This document shows, piece after piece, positions 1 to 9,348 of a DNA stretch of 64,000 bases. How positions within the stretch are numbered: the stretch's first letter is position 1; every line of letters starts with the position of its first letter. Under the pieces are notes generated by a model. It made no database searches and had not been told where the DNA came from. It was given only the letters and a program-made list of their open reading frames with translations. Position numbers and translations under genes: made by a program. The DNA lies in the NCBI RefSeq assembly GCF_005116455.1, contig NZ_SWBP01000004.1, positions 1 through 64,000 of the forward strand, read 5' to 3'. The stretch is from Pedobacter cryophilus. Lineage in GTDB: Bacteria > Bacteroidota > Bacteroidia > Sphingobacteriales > Sphingobacteriaceae.

Positions 1-1
1 A

Positions 2-424
2 GGAATGTTCATTGCAGAGAAAGTAGAAAGCAGTGAGAAGAATGTAAACTGGAATGGCTTTAGTTGCAGCGCAGCGGTTGCAGCACCAGCGATCTTTGCA
101 GTAAACAGTGTAAATACAGCTAAAGATCAAACGGAAGTAAGCTTTAAATTGATAGAAGAGCCATCAAAATTAGTGGCTTATCCAAATCCATTTGCAAGAC
201 AAACCACGGTAAGTTTCAGCATCCCTTACCAGGAAGACAATGCAGTATTAGATATTTACGATCTAAAAGGCACCAAAATCCAGAGCTTGTTTAAAGGGAA
301 TGCGAATGCACAAACCACTTACGAAGTACAGTTTAACGGACAGAACATCTCAGCCGGAACATATTTCTTTAGATTGATTACTTCAAAAGAAGTGAAAAAC
401 TTTAAAGTGATTATGAAAGACTAA
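2..424 (+). CDS. C-terminal part of a secreted protein with a type IX secretion sorting domain (partial)
   Basis: The reading frame is open to the left edge, so only the last 140 or so residues are visible. The final 85 residues have the hallmarks of a type A T9SS C-terminal sorting domain: 'YPNPF' followed by a small beta sandwich, 'VLDIYDLKGTKI', 'ISAGTYFFRL' and a basic end at 'KNFKVIMKD'. Proteins of this type are exported by Sec, carried across the outer membrane by the type IX system, and usually cleaved and attached to the surface or released. The part that would show the enzymatic or adhesive function lies outside the window, so no function is assigned. A strong intrinsic terminator follows within 30 bases. 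Confidence 0.85.
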   Translation, partial: GMFIAEKVESSEKNVNWNGFSCSAAVAAPAIFAVNSVNTAKDQTEVSFKLIEEPSKLVAYPNPFARQTTVSFSIPYQEDNAVLDIYDLKGTKIQSLFKGNANAQTTYEVQFNGQNISAGTYFFRLITSKEVKNFKVIMKD

Positions 425-449
425 GGTCAAAACAAATTCATTAATGCTT

Positions 450-482
450 AAAGAGTCCCGAGAAATTGGGACTCTTTTTTTA
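450..482 (+). terminator. intrinsic terminator after the T9SS cargo gene
   Basis: AAGAGTCCC and GGGACTCTT pair around an 8-base loop and are followed by a run of seven T. It lies 26 bases after the stop codon. Confidence 0.85.
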
Positions 483-532
483 TGGGTAAAAATGGAGTGT
501 TATTTTTTGCTGAATGTTGTGAAATGGTAGGA

Positions 533-626
533 GCGTTAGGGGGTGAAGCGGCATCCTTTTTGTTTTTTTAACAAAAAGATACCTTGCCTGCGGCAGGTAG
601 GTAGCGTAAAACCCGCCCGAACGCCC
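533..626 (-). repeat. dispersed structured intergenic repeat, family 1, copy D
   Basis: Read on the minus strand it starts GGGCGTT, has an ACGCT box, a hairpin CTTTTTGTT/AACAAAAAG, then GGATGCCGCTTC and ends CTAACGC. It carries a 22-base insert with a palindromic CTGCCGCAG core (580-601), also found in copy A but at another place in the element. It lies directly downstream of, and in the same sense as, the metallophosphoesterase-like gene, and may serve as the end of that transcript. Confidence 0.75.
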
Positions 627-637
627 AAATAAAATAG

Positions 638-1480
638 TTATCCTGTAGCGCCTAAAAAATCAATAGTTTTTCCTTGTAAAGAGGCTTCAATTTCTGGTAA
701 AATTTCACAGTTATCCCAAATACCGGTTTTTAGCGTTTCGGCGTAAGTTTGAGGGAGAGGTTTATTTTTCATTAAAACAGCTGCAGTTTCAAAATCATAA
801 TTTAAACTGCGAATTTCATAAGTGAAAGTTCCATTGGTATCATTTAATAAAGCATACCAAACTTTTGGAGTTCCATCATTTGCGGGCATTCCAATTACTC
901 CAGCGTTTAGCCAAAGTTTGCCATTATTTTCGTCAGCAAAGGGTATTCCACAGTGTCCTGCTAAAATTACATCGGCTTTTAAAGCTTCAAAGTTTTTATG
1001 TTTTATATTCCAGGGGATCGATTTAAAAATAAACTCGGAGGTATTAAAAAAAGAACCATGCAAAACGGAAACCTTTTTACCTGAGTATTCAAAGAATAAA
1101 AACTCGGGTAAAGTGGCCATCCAATCTAAATCTTCTTGATTTAACTCTTGTTGAAGATAAGGATACCATTGTCTGGCGAAAGTATCGCATCTGCTTCCTT
1201 CAGAAAAATTACAGCCACAATCATTATCTCCTTCGCAAAGGTTAAGTTCTACATTACCAGCAATAGTATTTATTTTCCAATTTTTAATCAATTCTAAACA
1301 TGCTTTAGGCTGAGCGCAATAAGCTACAATATCACCAGTACAAATGATATTTTCGGGAGCAATTCCTTCGGCTAAAGCCAAATTTTGAATGGCTTCTAAA
1401 GCTTGAAGATTAGAATAAACACCTCCAAAAACTAAAATCTTACCTTTTAAAGGCGAAAGATGCTTTAACTTTTCTGCCAT
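638..1480 (-). CDS. cysteine-rich metallophosphoesterase-family protein with missing metal ligands
   Basis: The 280-residue fold signature is that of calcineurin-like phosphoesterases of the YfcE/Metallophos_2 group, but the motifs are altered. The usual DxHGN is GGVYSN (residues 19-24), so Asp and His of metal site 1 are absent; GD is kept at 49-50; GN[HD] is GNVE (75-78); the single His is kept at 141; GHxH is GHCG (175-178). Ligands of only one metal site remain. A loop at 82-98 holds four Cys (82, 88, 90, 98). I recall a conserved subfamily with the same GGVYSN start, so this is probably not decay. The gene overlaps the symporter by 16 bases and ends the arsenic-linked run of genes. It may hydrolyse a phosphorylated organoarsenical or bind one; this is inference. 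Confidence 0.75.
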   Translation of the reverse strand: MAEKLKHLSPLKGKILVFGGVYSNLQALEAIQNLALAEGIAPENIICTGDIVAYCAQPKACLELIKNWKINTIAGNVELNLCEGDNDCGCNFSEGSRCDTFARQWYPYLQQELNQEDLDWMATLPEFLFFEYSGKKVSVLHGSFFNTSEFIFKSIPWNIKHKNFEALKADVILAGHCGIPFADENNGKLWLNAGVIGMPANDGTPKVWYALLNDTNGTFTYEIRSLNYDFETAAVLMKNKPLPQTYAETLKTGIWDNCEILPEIEASLQGKTIDFLGATG

Positions 1481-2826
1481 AATTTATTGGTTTGAGGAAT
1501 AAAAAACAGAATGAAACAAATTAAACTCCCCCATAAATTAACACCTAATAAGTCATTATATTTTCCGTCGGTAAATATCCAAGTTTTTGGTACCCATTCA
1601 AAAACGATGAGTAAACCCATCAATAATCCAAAAATTACAGGGGCATAAAAAGAGAATTTGGGCATATTTTTATTCCAGAATAAAAATATAGGCGCCAAAC
1701 CAATTACCATGGTGCCACTAATTGTGGTGGCAGATAAAATTTCGGGTTTAAAAAAAATGGGAATGGTGCCTAAAATGGTTAAGGCAACCATAGAAAGTCT
1801 TCCTTTACTAATTTTTAATTCTTTATGAGGAAAAATATCAATATTATATAGTTTAGAAAAAGATGAAAAAGCCGAATCTAAAGTTGAAGCTGCAGAAGTA
1901 ACCATAATAAAGTTCATGATGAGTAACATCACTGGTCCAAAAAATTTAGCCACTTCTACGGTTGCTTGCCCGCTCATTCCTTTGCTTTGTGCAAAAATTC
2001 CTACGATACCAAATAATGAAATACAAAGCACACCTATTACAGTTGCCCAAATAAAAGATTTTAAAGTCACTTTTGGAGAGGTGATAAAGCCTCTATCGGT
2101 TAAAACCGGATCGTGAAAAGGATAACTAAAACATTGTAATAATGCTACCAAAATTAAATTCCCACCTGTGGCCATGCTCCAAGTGCCCGATTGATAAATG
2201 GGTTTTAAATCGCCTTTCATTTCTGGGAGAATGAAGCTTAAAATAGAGGTAAGCAATACGCCAAATAAAAGCATTTGAATCACGTCGGTGAGTATAGAAG
2301 TGCTCATTCCGCCTTTTAAAGCATAAGCCAGCGTCAATAAAGTAAATACTACAATAGAAACATAATAAGGAGTAGAGCCAGCATCGCCAAAGTAAGTTCC
2401 AATCACCATGGTGTTAGACCAAACCTCGTTAAATAACCTAAAAGCAATCAAAATAGAGAAAAGATACAAAGCCCCTTTGCCATATTTAGAGCCAATAAAA
2501 TGGTGGATACTTTTAAATCCACCATTTATTCTCATTTTATAAATTACTAAGCCAGCCACCAAAAAAGAAAGGTAATAAGCCGCATAAGAAAACACGCCAA
2601 CCAAACCAAAACTCAAACCTAAATTAGCTACGTTGGTTATAGATTTGGCAAATATCCAGCTAATCACTAAACTACTGGTTAACAGCAGCGCATTGGGTTG
2701 TTTGTCGTTTTTAGTGCCGTAGAAAAAATCTTTGGTTGTTTTGGCTAACGGGGCTAGTGCAAATATCAAAACGCTTGATAATATAATAAAGCTCCATTGA
2801 AGAATGATTACCGTTGAATTTTCCAT
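1465..2826 (-). CDS. sodium:solute symporter family (SSS) transporter
   Basis: A 453-residue integral membrane protein with about 12-13 hydrophobic segments and no signal peptide. The sequence around 'SITNVANLGLSFG' and 'GGMSTSILTDVIQMLL' fits the SSS (SLC5-like) family, where a sodium gradient drives uptake of sugars, amino acids or nucleosides. The family assignment is sound; the substrate cannot be read from the sequence. It shares one base with the susD-like stop and overlaps the following phosphoesterase gene, so it is cotranscribed with both. In this setting it would be the inner-membrane step for whatever SusC/SusD brings into the periplasm, possibly a nucleoside- or sugar-linked arsenical. 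Confidence 0.85.
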   Translation of the reverse strand: MENSTVIILQWSFIILSSVLIFALAPLAKTTKDFFYGTKNDKQPNALLLTSSLVISWIFAKSITNVANLGLSFGLVGVFSYAAYYLSFLVAGLVIYKMRINGGFKSIHHFIGSKYGKGALYLFSILIAFRLFNEVWSNTMVIGTYFGDAGSTPYYVSIVVFTLLTLAYALKGGMSTSILTDVIQMLLFGVLLTSILSFILPEMKGDLKPIYQSGTWSMATGGNLILVALLQCFSYPFHDPVLTDRGFITSPKVTLKSFIWATVIGVLCISLFGIVGIFAQSKGMSGQATVEVAKFFGPVMLLIMNFIMVTSAASTLDSAFSSFSKLYNIDIFPHKELKISKGRLSMVALTILGTIPIFFKPEILSATTISGTMVIGLAPIFLFWNKNMPKFSFYAPVIFGLLMGLLIVFEWVPKTWIFTDGKYNDLLGVNLWGSLICFILFFIPQTNKLWQKS

Positions 2827-4262
2827 TAATTATCCCACCATACTTTAGCGTTGATACTGTTGTTGTTTGTTGCGGTTGCCGCAGTTTTGTAATTATCGAC
2901 ATTTAAAGTGGATTCTTCCTGAGGATAAGGCATACGAACCGGATAAATACCATTATTTCTGCTGGCTAAAACTGGTTTCAAAACTGGGAAACCTGTTCTT
3001 CTGTATTCAATCCATCCTTCATAACCATTAATAGTATTTGGAATCCATTTTTGGGTGATAATTTGTTTAATGGCATCTGCGGAAGCGGGATTAAAAACGG
3101 CTGTTCCTACAGTTAAATAGCTTGTTGGCATGGTTACATTCCAGTATTCAAAACCTTGGGTAACGCCTAAATCATATAAGGCTTTCGCCGATGCAGTAAT
3201 CAATCCTTTTTGAGCGGCTTCTGCTAAAAAGAAGTTGGTTTCCCATGCTGTGCTGTAATTGTATTTTAAATTTACGCCATCTTCTCTGAAAATTCTCCCT
3301 GTTAAACTGTAATTAGCCAATGTTACCGGACTTGATGCTGCATCTGGTCCGTTTTGCAAACCTGTAAAGTTTACGGAATTGGTTGCAGTTGGGCGATAGA
3401 ATAAAGAAATTCTGGGGTCATTATAATTCTTAAAAATCTCTTCAGCCGTTTTAGACATGATGTATAAATTATAATCACCAGCTCTAGCCGTAGTAATTCT
3501 AAAGTTATTTGGTGGCGAAGCCGAGAATTTAAAAACTGCATTTTGAGAATTTGCGCCAATGTATTTTCCGTTGGTATAAATGCTTTGTAATTGGGCAGCT
3601 ACATTTACTTTATCAGAAATACGCATCAGGTATTTAATTCTTAAAGAATTTGCAAATCTTATCCAATTTTGAAGATTACCGCTATAAACAATATCGCCAT
3701 CTAATTTTGCAGCGCCGTTATAACTTTCCATTGCGGTGATGGCATTTTCCAGGTTTTTTAAAATGCCATTTGGCCCATTATAAATATCTTCTTGCTTGTC
3801 ATATTTAGGAGAAAATATTTCGAATTTTCCCTGCAAAGCTTCGCTATAAGGGACATCGCCATATAAATCTGTTAAGGCTGCTGTCATGTAGGCTTTCATC
3901 ACCAAAGCGGGACCTTTATAAACTAAAAAGATGTTATTTTCATTTGCCTTTTGCAGGATAATCTCATTATCGCGAAGGTTTCTGAATAAAATTGGCCATG
4001 GATTGCCTGCATATAAAGGTTCTGCAAGGGCATGTCGGTCAAAATTATTAAAATCTATCATGGTGAAATATTGTCCCAAAAGATTCCCGGCATCAAAACC
4101 TTCAAAAGACATTTGCTCGCCATAATCAAACAATACTTTTCTGAATAAAAGTGAAGGTTGCGCATCAATGGGCGAATTTGGATTGGTATTGATCTCGCTT
4201 AGGTCTTTGTTGCAAGATGCAAAACCTAAAGTGGCTATTAATAAGATGATATATTTTTTCAT
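2826..4262 (-). CDS. SusD/RagB-family outer membrane lipoprotein
   Basis: The chosen start (position 4262) gives 'MKKYIILLIATLGFASC', a lipoprotein signal peptide with the lipobox Cys at residue 17; an ATG 24 bases upstream would lengthen the signal and overlap the SusC gene. The mature part begins 'NKDLSEINTNPNSP', typical for the SusD-like_2 group, and is helical with TPR-like repeats. SusD proteins cap the SusC barrel on the cell surface and bind the ligand before import. The length of 478 residues is normal. The gene follows susC by 10 bases and touches the symporter gene, so the three form one transport unit. The ligand is unknown. The pair sits beside ArsM/ArsS rather than glycoside hydrolases, so polysaccharide use is unlikely. 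Confidence 0.9.
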   Translation of the reverse strand: MKKYIILLIATLGFASCNKDLSEINTNPNSPIDAQPSLLFRKVLFDYGEQMSFEGFDAGNLLGQYFTMIDFNNFDRHALAEPLYAGNPWPILFRNLRDNEIILQKANENNIFLVYKGPALVMKAYMTAALTDLYGDVPYSEALQGKFEIFSPKYDKQEDIYNGPNGILKNLENAITAMESYNGAAKLDGDIVYSGNLQNWIRFANSLRIKYLMRISDKVNVAAQLQSIYTNGKYIGANSQNAVFKFSASPPNNFRITTARAGDYNLYIMSKTAEEIFKNYNDPRISLFYRPTATNSVNFTGLQNGPDAASSPVTLANYSLTGRIFREDGVNLKYNYSTAWETNFFLAEAAQKGLITASAKALYDLGVTQGFEYWNVTMPTSYLTVGTAVFNPASADAIKQIITQKWIPNTINGYEGWIEYRRTGFPVLKPVLASRNNGIYPVRMPYPQEESTLNVDNYKTAATATNNNSINAKVWWDN

Positions 4263-4272
4263 CGTGATAAAC

Positions 4273-7200
4273 TTAAAAATTAACATTTAAACTCAAACCA
4301 AAACTTCTGGTGCTTGGATAAGACATATCCTCTACACCATTTAAAAATTTGTTTCCTTGTAGCGCCATTTGTTCTGGATCAAAATGAGGGATTTCTGAAA
4401 TGGCAAAAATGTTTCTACCAATAAAGGATAGTTTTAACTGTTGTACATTTTTTAGAAAGGTTTTGGCAAGCAAGGCTTTATCAAAAGTATAACCCACATT
4501 AAACTGACGCAGTTTTAGATAAGAAGCATCATAAGTATTGTTTTCCTCGTGGTTACGATCATAAAACTGACGGTAATAACTTTCGGCACTTACGGCTTTT
4601 GTATTTTGAACATAAACGGGGTTAGCGGTTGTGCCTGTATTTACCACTGCATCAAAAACTAAACCTTCAGTTGGGCGATTTTCTGTTTCTTTTAACTGAC
4701 CAGCAACTCCGGCCAAAGCCAAAGTTCTGGATACTAAAATGCCACCTTGACGCCAATCAAATAAAAATCCAAAATCAAATTGTTTGTAGCTAAAAGTGTT
4801 GTTAAAGCCCAACATAAAATCGGGATTATAATTACCCAATTTTTTTAAAGTGTTATCTGCAATTAAATTTCCACTGCTGTTAACAATGAATTTTCCATCA
4901 CTATTTTTTAAATATCCTGTTCCCCAAAGGTCTCCAATTCGTCCACCTTCTTCGGCTATATAATAAACAGATTGATTAGGGCTGTCATAAACTCGGGCGT
5001 AAGCCAAAGTCAAACGTTTTGCGCCATCAGGCAAGGACTCTACTTTAGCTACATTCTTGCTAAAATTTAAAGTAGTATTCCATCTAAAATTTTTAGATAA
5101 AACAGGTATTACATTCACCATCAACTCCACGCCTTTAGATCTTACCGAGCCACCGTTGGTTACTCTTTGCGTATAACCTGTAGATAATGAAACAGGTAAG
5201 GAAAGAATTTGATTCTCTGTTAAAGCGTTATAATAAGTGGCATCAATGCCTAATCTATCTCCAAAAAAGCGAATGTCAGCACCCAATTCTATAGATTTTG
5301 TTTGTTCGGGCAGTAAATTTGGGTTGGCAATAATGTTTTGATCAGAAAGGGTTGGTGCACTGTTGTAAGGTGTAGCTGGGATAAAGGCACCAGCCGTTTG
5401 GTAAGGATCGGTATCATTACCAATTTGCGCATAACTTACTCTCAACTTTGCGAAAGATACTTTAGGAATTTTCACCAATTCTGAAAACACAAAACTTGTA
5501 GAAACAGAAGGGTAGAAGAAAGAAGTATTGGCGGTACTTTGCGGTGTTGCCAATGCACTCGACCAATCATTTCTACCTGTAACATCCACAAATAAATAGT
5601 TTTTATAGCTGAATTTAGCAATGCCATAAACACTATTGATTCTCTTTTTTGTGGTATTTGTAAATATTTCTAAAGGATTTGCCGCATTAGCCAAAGTAAA
5701 CAAAGCGGGTTGTGCTAAAGCTGATGTTTGGGTTTGTGAGCTTTTAAAATCCTGATTCATTTGGTTGCCACCAACAGAAAGGTCTAGGCCAAAATCATTA
5801 ATTTTTTTACTGTAGTTTACCAATACATCGGTATTTATTTCTCTAAAAAACACATCTTGTTCGCCGTAAGCACCAGTTTTGAAACGATTGGTACTGTAAT
5901 GTCTCAACAATCTGCGGGCATCATTGCTGAAATCCATTCCGGTTCTTAATTGCACAAAAAGATTAGGCAAAAAGTCATATTTTAAAGCAATATTTCCAAA
6001 TACTCGGTCTCTATTTAGCTCATTTCGATTTTCTTTTAAAATGAAATAAGGATTATCAAAATATGCGTAATTGTAAGAATAGTTATTTAAGCCTTCTAGG
6101 CCTGTTTGCCAGTAGTTTTTTAAAGGCTCTAGGTCTAAAGATCTGGGTAACCAAGCCAGTAAACCGTACTGTAAATTCTCAGATCCGTAACCACTTGATG
6201 GTCTGTTATCACTTTTTGCATTTTGGTAAATAATGGTTGATTTAAAGCTCAGTTTTTCAACAGGTTTGAAATTCAAATTTGCCGATACATTTTTTCTTAA
6301 ATAATTACTCCCCGGAATGATAGATTCGCTTCGTAAATCTGTATAAGATAAACGGTAATTTCCTTTATCATATTTACCGCTAAAAGCCAGGTTACTGGTA
6401 AAGGTTTTACCAGTTTCGAAGAAGTTTTTCAGATTATCAGGATGAGAAATAAATGGCGTTGGCGTAATTGGTAAATTATTGTATAAGGCTAAATCGCCAC
6501 CTCTTACTATACGGCCATCAGGTAAAGTTACCGGACTATCATATTGCGCTACTAAAGTTCCTTGATCTAATCTAGGCCCGTAAGAATAGGTTAAAACATC
6601 ATTAATGCCACCACCTAAGCCATCTTTAAAGGCAAATAAACCGCCATTTCCTTGTCCGTATAGATTTTGAAATTCGGGTAATTTAAACGCACTTTCTATG
6701 GTAGTAGAAGTATTAAAGCTTACACCAAAACCTTTACTGTCGCTTCCGTCTTTGGTATTGATAATGATGACGCCGTTTGCTGCTCTACTTCCATAAAGTG
6801 CAGCTGCGGCAGCTCCTTTTAAAATAGAAACAGAAGCAATATCATCTGGATTTACATCCATGGCGCCGTTTCCAAAATCTATGGCTTGAAAACTTGATGG
6901 CGTTTCTACCGTTCTGGGGATGATAGAATTATTGTTAATTGGGATTCCATCTACCACAAATAATGGATTGTTATTGGCAAAAGAACTTTCTCCTCTTATT
7001 ACAATTTTAGAAGTAGAACCTACTCCGCTAGCGCCTTGTGTAATGGTTACTCCAGCTACTTTTGCAGTTAAATTATCTAAAAAGTTGACTGATTTTACAG
7101 CGGTAATTTCTTTAGCACTCACTTGTTGAACGTTATAACCTAATGATTTAGATTCCCGTTCTAAACCCAAGGCCGTCACCACGGTTTCATTCAGTAATAA

Positions 7201-7497
7201 ACCTGGATTTAAGCTAATTACTAAATCAGCATTAGTAGTAACTGATACTTCTTTTGTGGCATAGCCAATATAACTGACAATTAGTTTAGCATTGGTATTA
7301 GAAACCAATAGCGTGAATTTTCCATCTTGATCTGATACTGTTCCGTTGCCAGCAATATTTTTTTCTTTAATGCTTACGCCGATGATTTTCTCACCGGTAA
7401 CTTGGTCTGTAATAGTTCCCTTTATTCTGATATTTTGCTGAGCGACAGCAGAATTTAGGAGCAAAAAGGAGATAATAATCGTAAAGAATATTTTCAT
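4273..7497 (-). CDS. SusC/RagA-family TonB-linked outer membrane protein
   Basis: 1074 residues, the usual length. Residues 1-19 form a Sec signal peptide ending 'NSAVAQQ'. Residues 22-105 are the carboxypeptidase-regulatory-like domain, followed by the TonB plug with the family signatures 'VVTALGLERESKSLGY' and 'LYGSRAANGVIIINTK', then a beta barrel ending in a C-terminal Phe ('LSLNVNF'). Such proteins import large ligands with energy from TonB-ExbBD. No tonB or sigma/anti-sigma pair is adjacent, unlike many polysaccharide loci. It starts 50 bases after a TIGR04282 transferase on the same strand, so it probably belongs to the arsenic operon. Ligand unknown; import of an organoarsenical is a hypothesis. 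Confidence 0.95.
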   Translation of the reverse strand: MKIFFTIIISFLLLNSAVAQQNIRIKGTITDQVTGEKIIGVSIKEKNIAGNGTVSDQDGKFTLLVSNTNAKLIVSYIGYATKEVSVTTNADLVISLNPGLLLNETVVTALGLERESKSLGYNVQQVSAKEITAVKSVNFLDNLTAKVAGVTITQGASGVGSTSKIVIRGESSFANNNPLFVVDGIPINNNSIIPRTVETPSSFQAIDFGNGAMDVNPDDIASVSILKGAAAAALYGSRAANGVIIINTKDGSDSKGFGVSFNTSTTIESAFKLPEFQNLYGQGNGGLFAFKDGLGGGINDVLTYSYGPRLDQGTLVAQYDSPVTLPDGRIVRGGDLALYNNLPITPTPFISHPDNLKNFFETGKTFTSNLAFSGKYDKGNYRLSYTDLRSESIIPGSNYLRKNVSANLNFKPVEKLSFKSTIIYQNAKSDNRPSSGYGSENLQYGLLAWLPRSLDLEPLKNYWQTGLEGLNNYSYNYAYFDNPYFILKENRNELNRDRVFGNIALKYDFLPNLFVQLRTGMDFSNDARRLLRHYSTNRFKTGAYGEQDVFFREINTDVLVNYSKKINDFGLDLSVGGNQMNQDFKSSQTQTSALAQPALFTLANAANPLEIFTNTTKKRINSVYGIAKFSYKNYLFVDVTGRNDWSSALATPQSTANTSFFYPSVSTSFVFSELVKIPKVSFAKLRVSYAQIGNDTDPYQTAGAFIPATPYNSAPTLSDQNIIANPNLLPEQTKSIELGADIRFFGDRLGIDATYYNALTENQILSLPVSLSTGYTQRVTNGGSVRSKGVELMVNVIPVLSKNFRWNTTLNFSKNVAKVESLPDGAKRLTLAYARVYDSPNQSVYYIAEEGGRIGDLWGTGYLKNSDGKFIVNSSGNLIADNTLKKLGNYNPDFMLGFNNTFSYKQFDFGFLFDWRQGGILVSRTLALAGVAGQLKETENRPTEGLVFDAVVNTGTTANPVYVQNTKAVSAESYYRQFYDRNHEENNTYDASYLKLRQFNVGYTFDKALLAKTFLKNVQQLKLSFIGRNIFAISEIPHFDPEQMALQGNKFLNGVEDMSYPSTRSFGLSLNVNF

Positions 7498-7547
7498 TCG
7501 ATTTTAATTGATATAAAAGAAATTAATGAGTTGTTTATAAAATAATC

Positions 7548-8234
7548 TTAGGCTGCTAGGGGAGGAGCCCTATCTTTTATATAGCAAATAGGTTTTTCAT
7601 CTATTAAAGTACTGATGAAAACCGCAAATTTTTGATGAATATATATATGCTTTAAAAGCTGAGCAAATTTTAAGGAAGTAAATTTATTTATAAAAAGATG
7701 AACAGCTAAAGAATCATCTAAATCTTGTAAAACAGGTAAAGTTTGATGGCTTAAGCTGCCGCTTTTAATATTACATAAAAGGCTTTGGTAAAATTGGTTT
7801 GTTTGCCAAGGTAAGTTTTCTAAAATTCCTTGGTAAAATTGCTGTTTGTTAAAAGCAATGAGGTAAGCACCACCATCTTCAGACTCACCGATAATAACTT
7901 CTTTATCAGCAATTTTTTTGGCGGCAAACAGTAAATTTTGAGCAGATAATTGGGGCGTATCATCGCCAACAATCACAATGTTTTGATAGCCTTTTAGGAA
8001 AACCTCTTCAACAGCACTTTTTATTCTACTTTCAAAATCATTTCCCTTTGCTTTCCCATCAGTAACCACATAATTAAGCTGGGTTTGCCTAATTTCTTTT
8101 AAAGTTTTTTTAAACAAAGCTTTTTGTATAGCCGTGTTCTTATTCTTTTGATTAGAAAAAGATTTGCTGCTGTTAGCTCCCGTAGTAAAATACAGAATGC
8201 AAGTTTGTTTAAAATGTGTGTTTAAAAGCTTCAA
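7548..8234 (-). CDS. TIGR04282 (DUF2064) family transferase, rSAM/arsenosugar-associated, paralog 1
   Basis: A 228-residue glycosyltransferase-A-like protein. Visible motifs are 'VGDDTPQLS' (about residues 88-96), which matches the GxDxPxL nucleotide/metal site, and 'EDGGAYLIAF' (about 119-128). The family is named for its association with radical SAM proteins of the ArsS type and is thought to transfer a sugar or similar group; its reaction is not established. This copy lacks the usual 'GP' before the DGG motif (it has ES) and its N-terminus is divergent, so it may have a different acceptor from the copy at 11063. It ends with a hydrophobic tail and 'RAPPLAA'. It lies 34 bases after arsM and 50 before susC. 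Confidence 0.75.
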   Translation of the reverse strand: MKLLNTHFKQTCILYFTTGANSSKSFSNQKNKNTAIQKALFKKTLKEIRQTQLNYVVTDGKAKGNDFESRIKSAVEEVFLKGYQNIVIVGDDTPQLSAQNLLFAAKKIADKEVIIGESEDGGAYLIAFNKQQFYQGILENLPWQTNQFYQSLLCNIKSGSLSHQTLPVLQDLDDSLAVHLFINKFTSLKFAQLLKHIYIHQKFAVFISTLIDEKPICYIKDRAPPLAA

Positions 8235-8268
8235 GTAATTAATTTATATTTCAGACTTACGAGTTATT

Positions 8269-9324
8269 TTAACAACAAGATTCGCTAGTTGAAGATGAAT
8301 TTGCATTAAATGGCATTTTACCTCCGCAACCTTCAAAAATTCCGTAATGGGTGTCCCAAGTTCCATAAAAATCAAAAGCATCACGGTAACGGGTATCAAA
8401 TAACATTTTATAAGTGTTGCCACAAACAGGCATTACTTTTCCTTTTGGGAAGTTATGATGATCATCTAAATCAAAAGCATTTGCAGATTCTAAGATGTTC
8501 CCTTTATATGCTACCGCTTGCCCATAATCTTCGCAATCACTTTCTAAGCCTTCAATTTTGAATAATCTATAAGTCACAGAAAAAACTTTGATATCGCCCA
8601 TTAAGGCTTCAATTTCTTGATTGCTTACGCTGATGGGTTTGTTTTCAACCACTCTAGGGTCAGTAAAACCAGCGTTTTTGGTGTAGTTTAAAAAGTCGTT
8701 CCAGTATAAAGCACCACTTAAACATTCGCCCCAAAGAATTGGATTGTTTTGTAAAATTTTAGGAAAACGTCTATCGGCGTAAACATCAGAAAAATACATT
8801 TCTCCACCCTTTTTTAACAACTTAAAGGCATCACTTAATACTTTTTGTTTATCAGTAGCTAGGTTTATTACGCAATTAGAAATAATTAAATCGAAACTTT
8901 CTGGTTCAAAACCTAATTCATCTAAATGCTCAATGTTTCCTTTTATAAAAGTGACGTTAGATTTTTGATACCCAAAATTCTCTCTATGATATTCTAAATG
9001 TTTATTGGCAACAGCTAGTTGTTCATCCGTCATGTCAACTCCAACAACAGCGCCATTTTCGCCAACTAATTGTGCTGCAATGTAGCAATCTCTACCACTA
9101 CCAGATCCTAAATCCAAAATGCGTAAACCTTCTAATTGGTTTGGTATGGTTAATCCGCAACCGTAATATTTAGCATGTACTTCATCATGAACATTTCTTA
9201 AAGCCTCCATAATATGCTTCGGAGGAGCAGTTAGGGTACAACAAGCATTAGTTTTTAAATCAGATGTTTGTTGTAATTCTTTACCGTAGTAATTCTGAAC
9301 TTCTTTGTGAATGGTATTTGACAT
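8269..9324 (-). CDS. arsM: arsenite S-adenosylmethionine methyltransferase ArsM
   Basis: The 351-residue protein has a class I SAM fold with motif I 'ILDLGSGSGRD' (about 69-79) and 'GVDMTDEQL'. Features specific to ArsM are the Cys pair at 28-29, Cys56 in 'KYYGCG', a Cys in 'SNCVINL' and another in 'GECLSGALYW', which together bind trivalent arsenic, plus the C-terminal domain with 'EGCGGKMPF' and a terminal Cys-Cys. The enzyme methylates As(III) stepwise to mono- and dimethyl forms, which are volatile or become substrates for ArsS. It acts in the cytoplasm. Between arsS and this gene lie two ACCACAGAG hairpin repeats (9349-9538), so it may have its own promoter or be separated by processing. 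No arsR repressor gene is visible nearby. Confidence 0.95.
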   Translation of the reverse strand: MSNTIHKEVQNYYGKELQQTSDLKTNACCTLTAPPKHIMEALRNVHDEVHAKYYGCGLTIPNQLEGLRILDLGSGSGRDCYIAAQLVGENGAVVGVDMTDEQLAVANKHLEYHRENFGYQKSNVTFIKGNIEHLDELGFEPESFDLIISNCVINLATDKQKVLSDAFKLLKKGGEMYFSDVYADRRFPKILQNNPILWGECLSGALYWNDFLNYTKNAGFTDPRVVENKPISVSNQEIEALMGDIKVFSVTYRLFKIEGLESDCEDYGQAVAYKGNILESANAFDLDDHHNFPKGKVMPVCGNTYKMLFDTRYRDAFDFYGTWDTHYGIFEGCGGKMPFNANSSSTSESCC

Positions 9325-9348
9325 CTTTTTTTGTTTTAATTTTTTTTA

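Noticed and set aside
4273-7497. Interpreting SusC/SusD here as a polysaccharide utilisation locus
   Set aside because: No glycoside hydrolase, polysaccharide lyase, sulfatase or sensor gene is near; the neighbours are arsenic and transferase genes.
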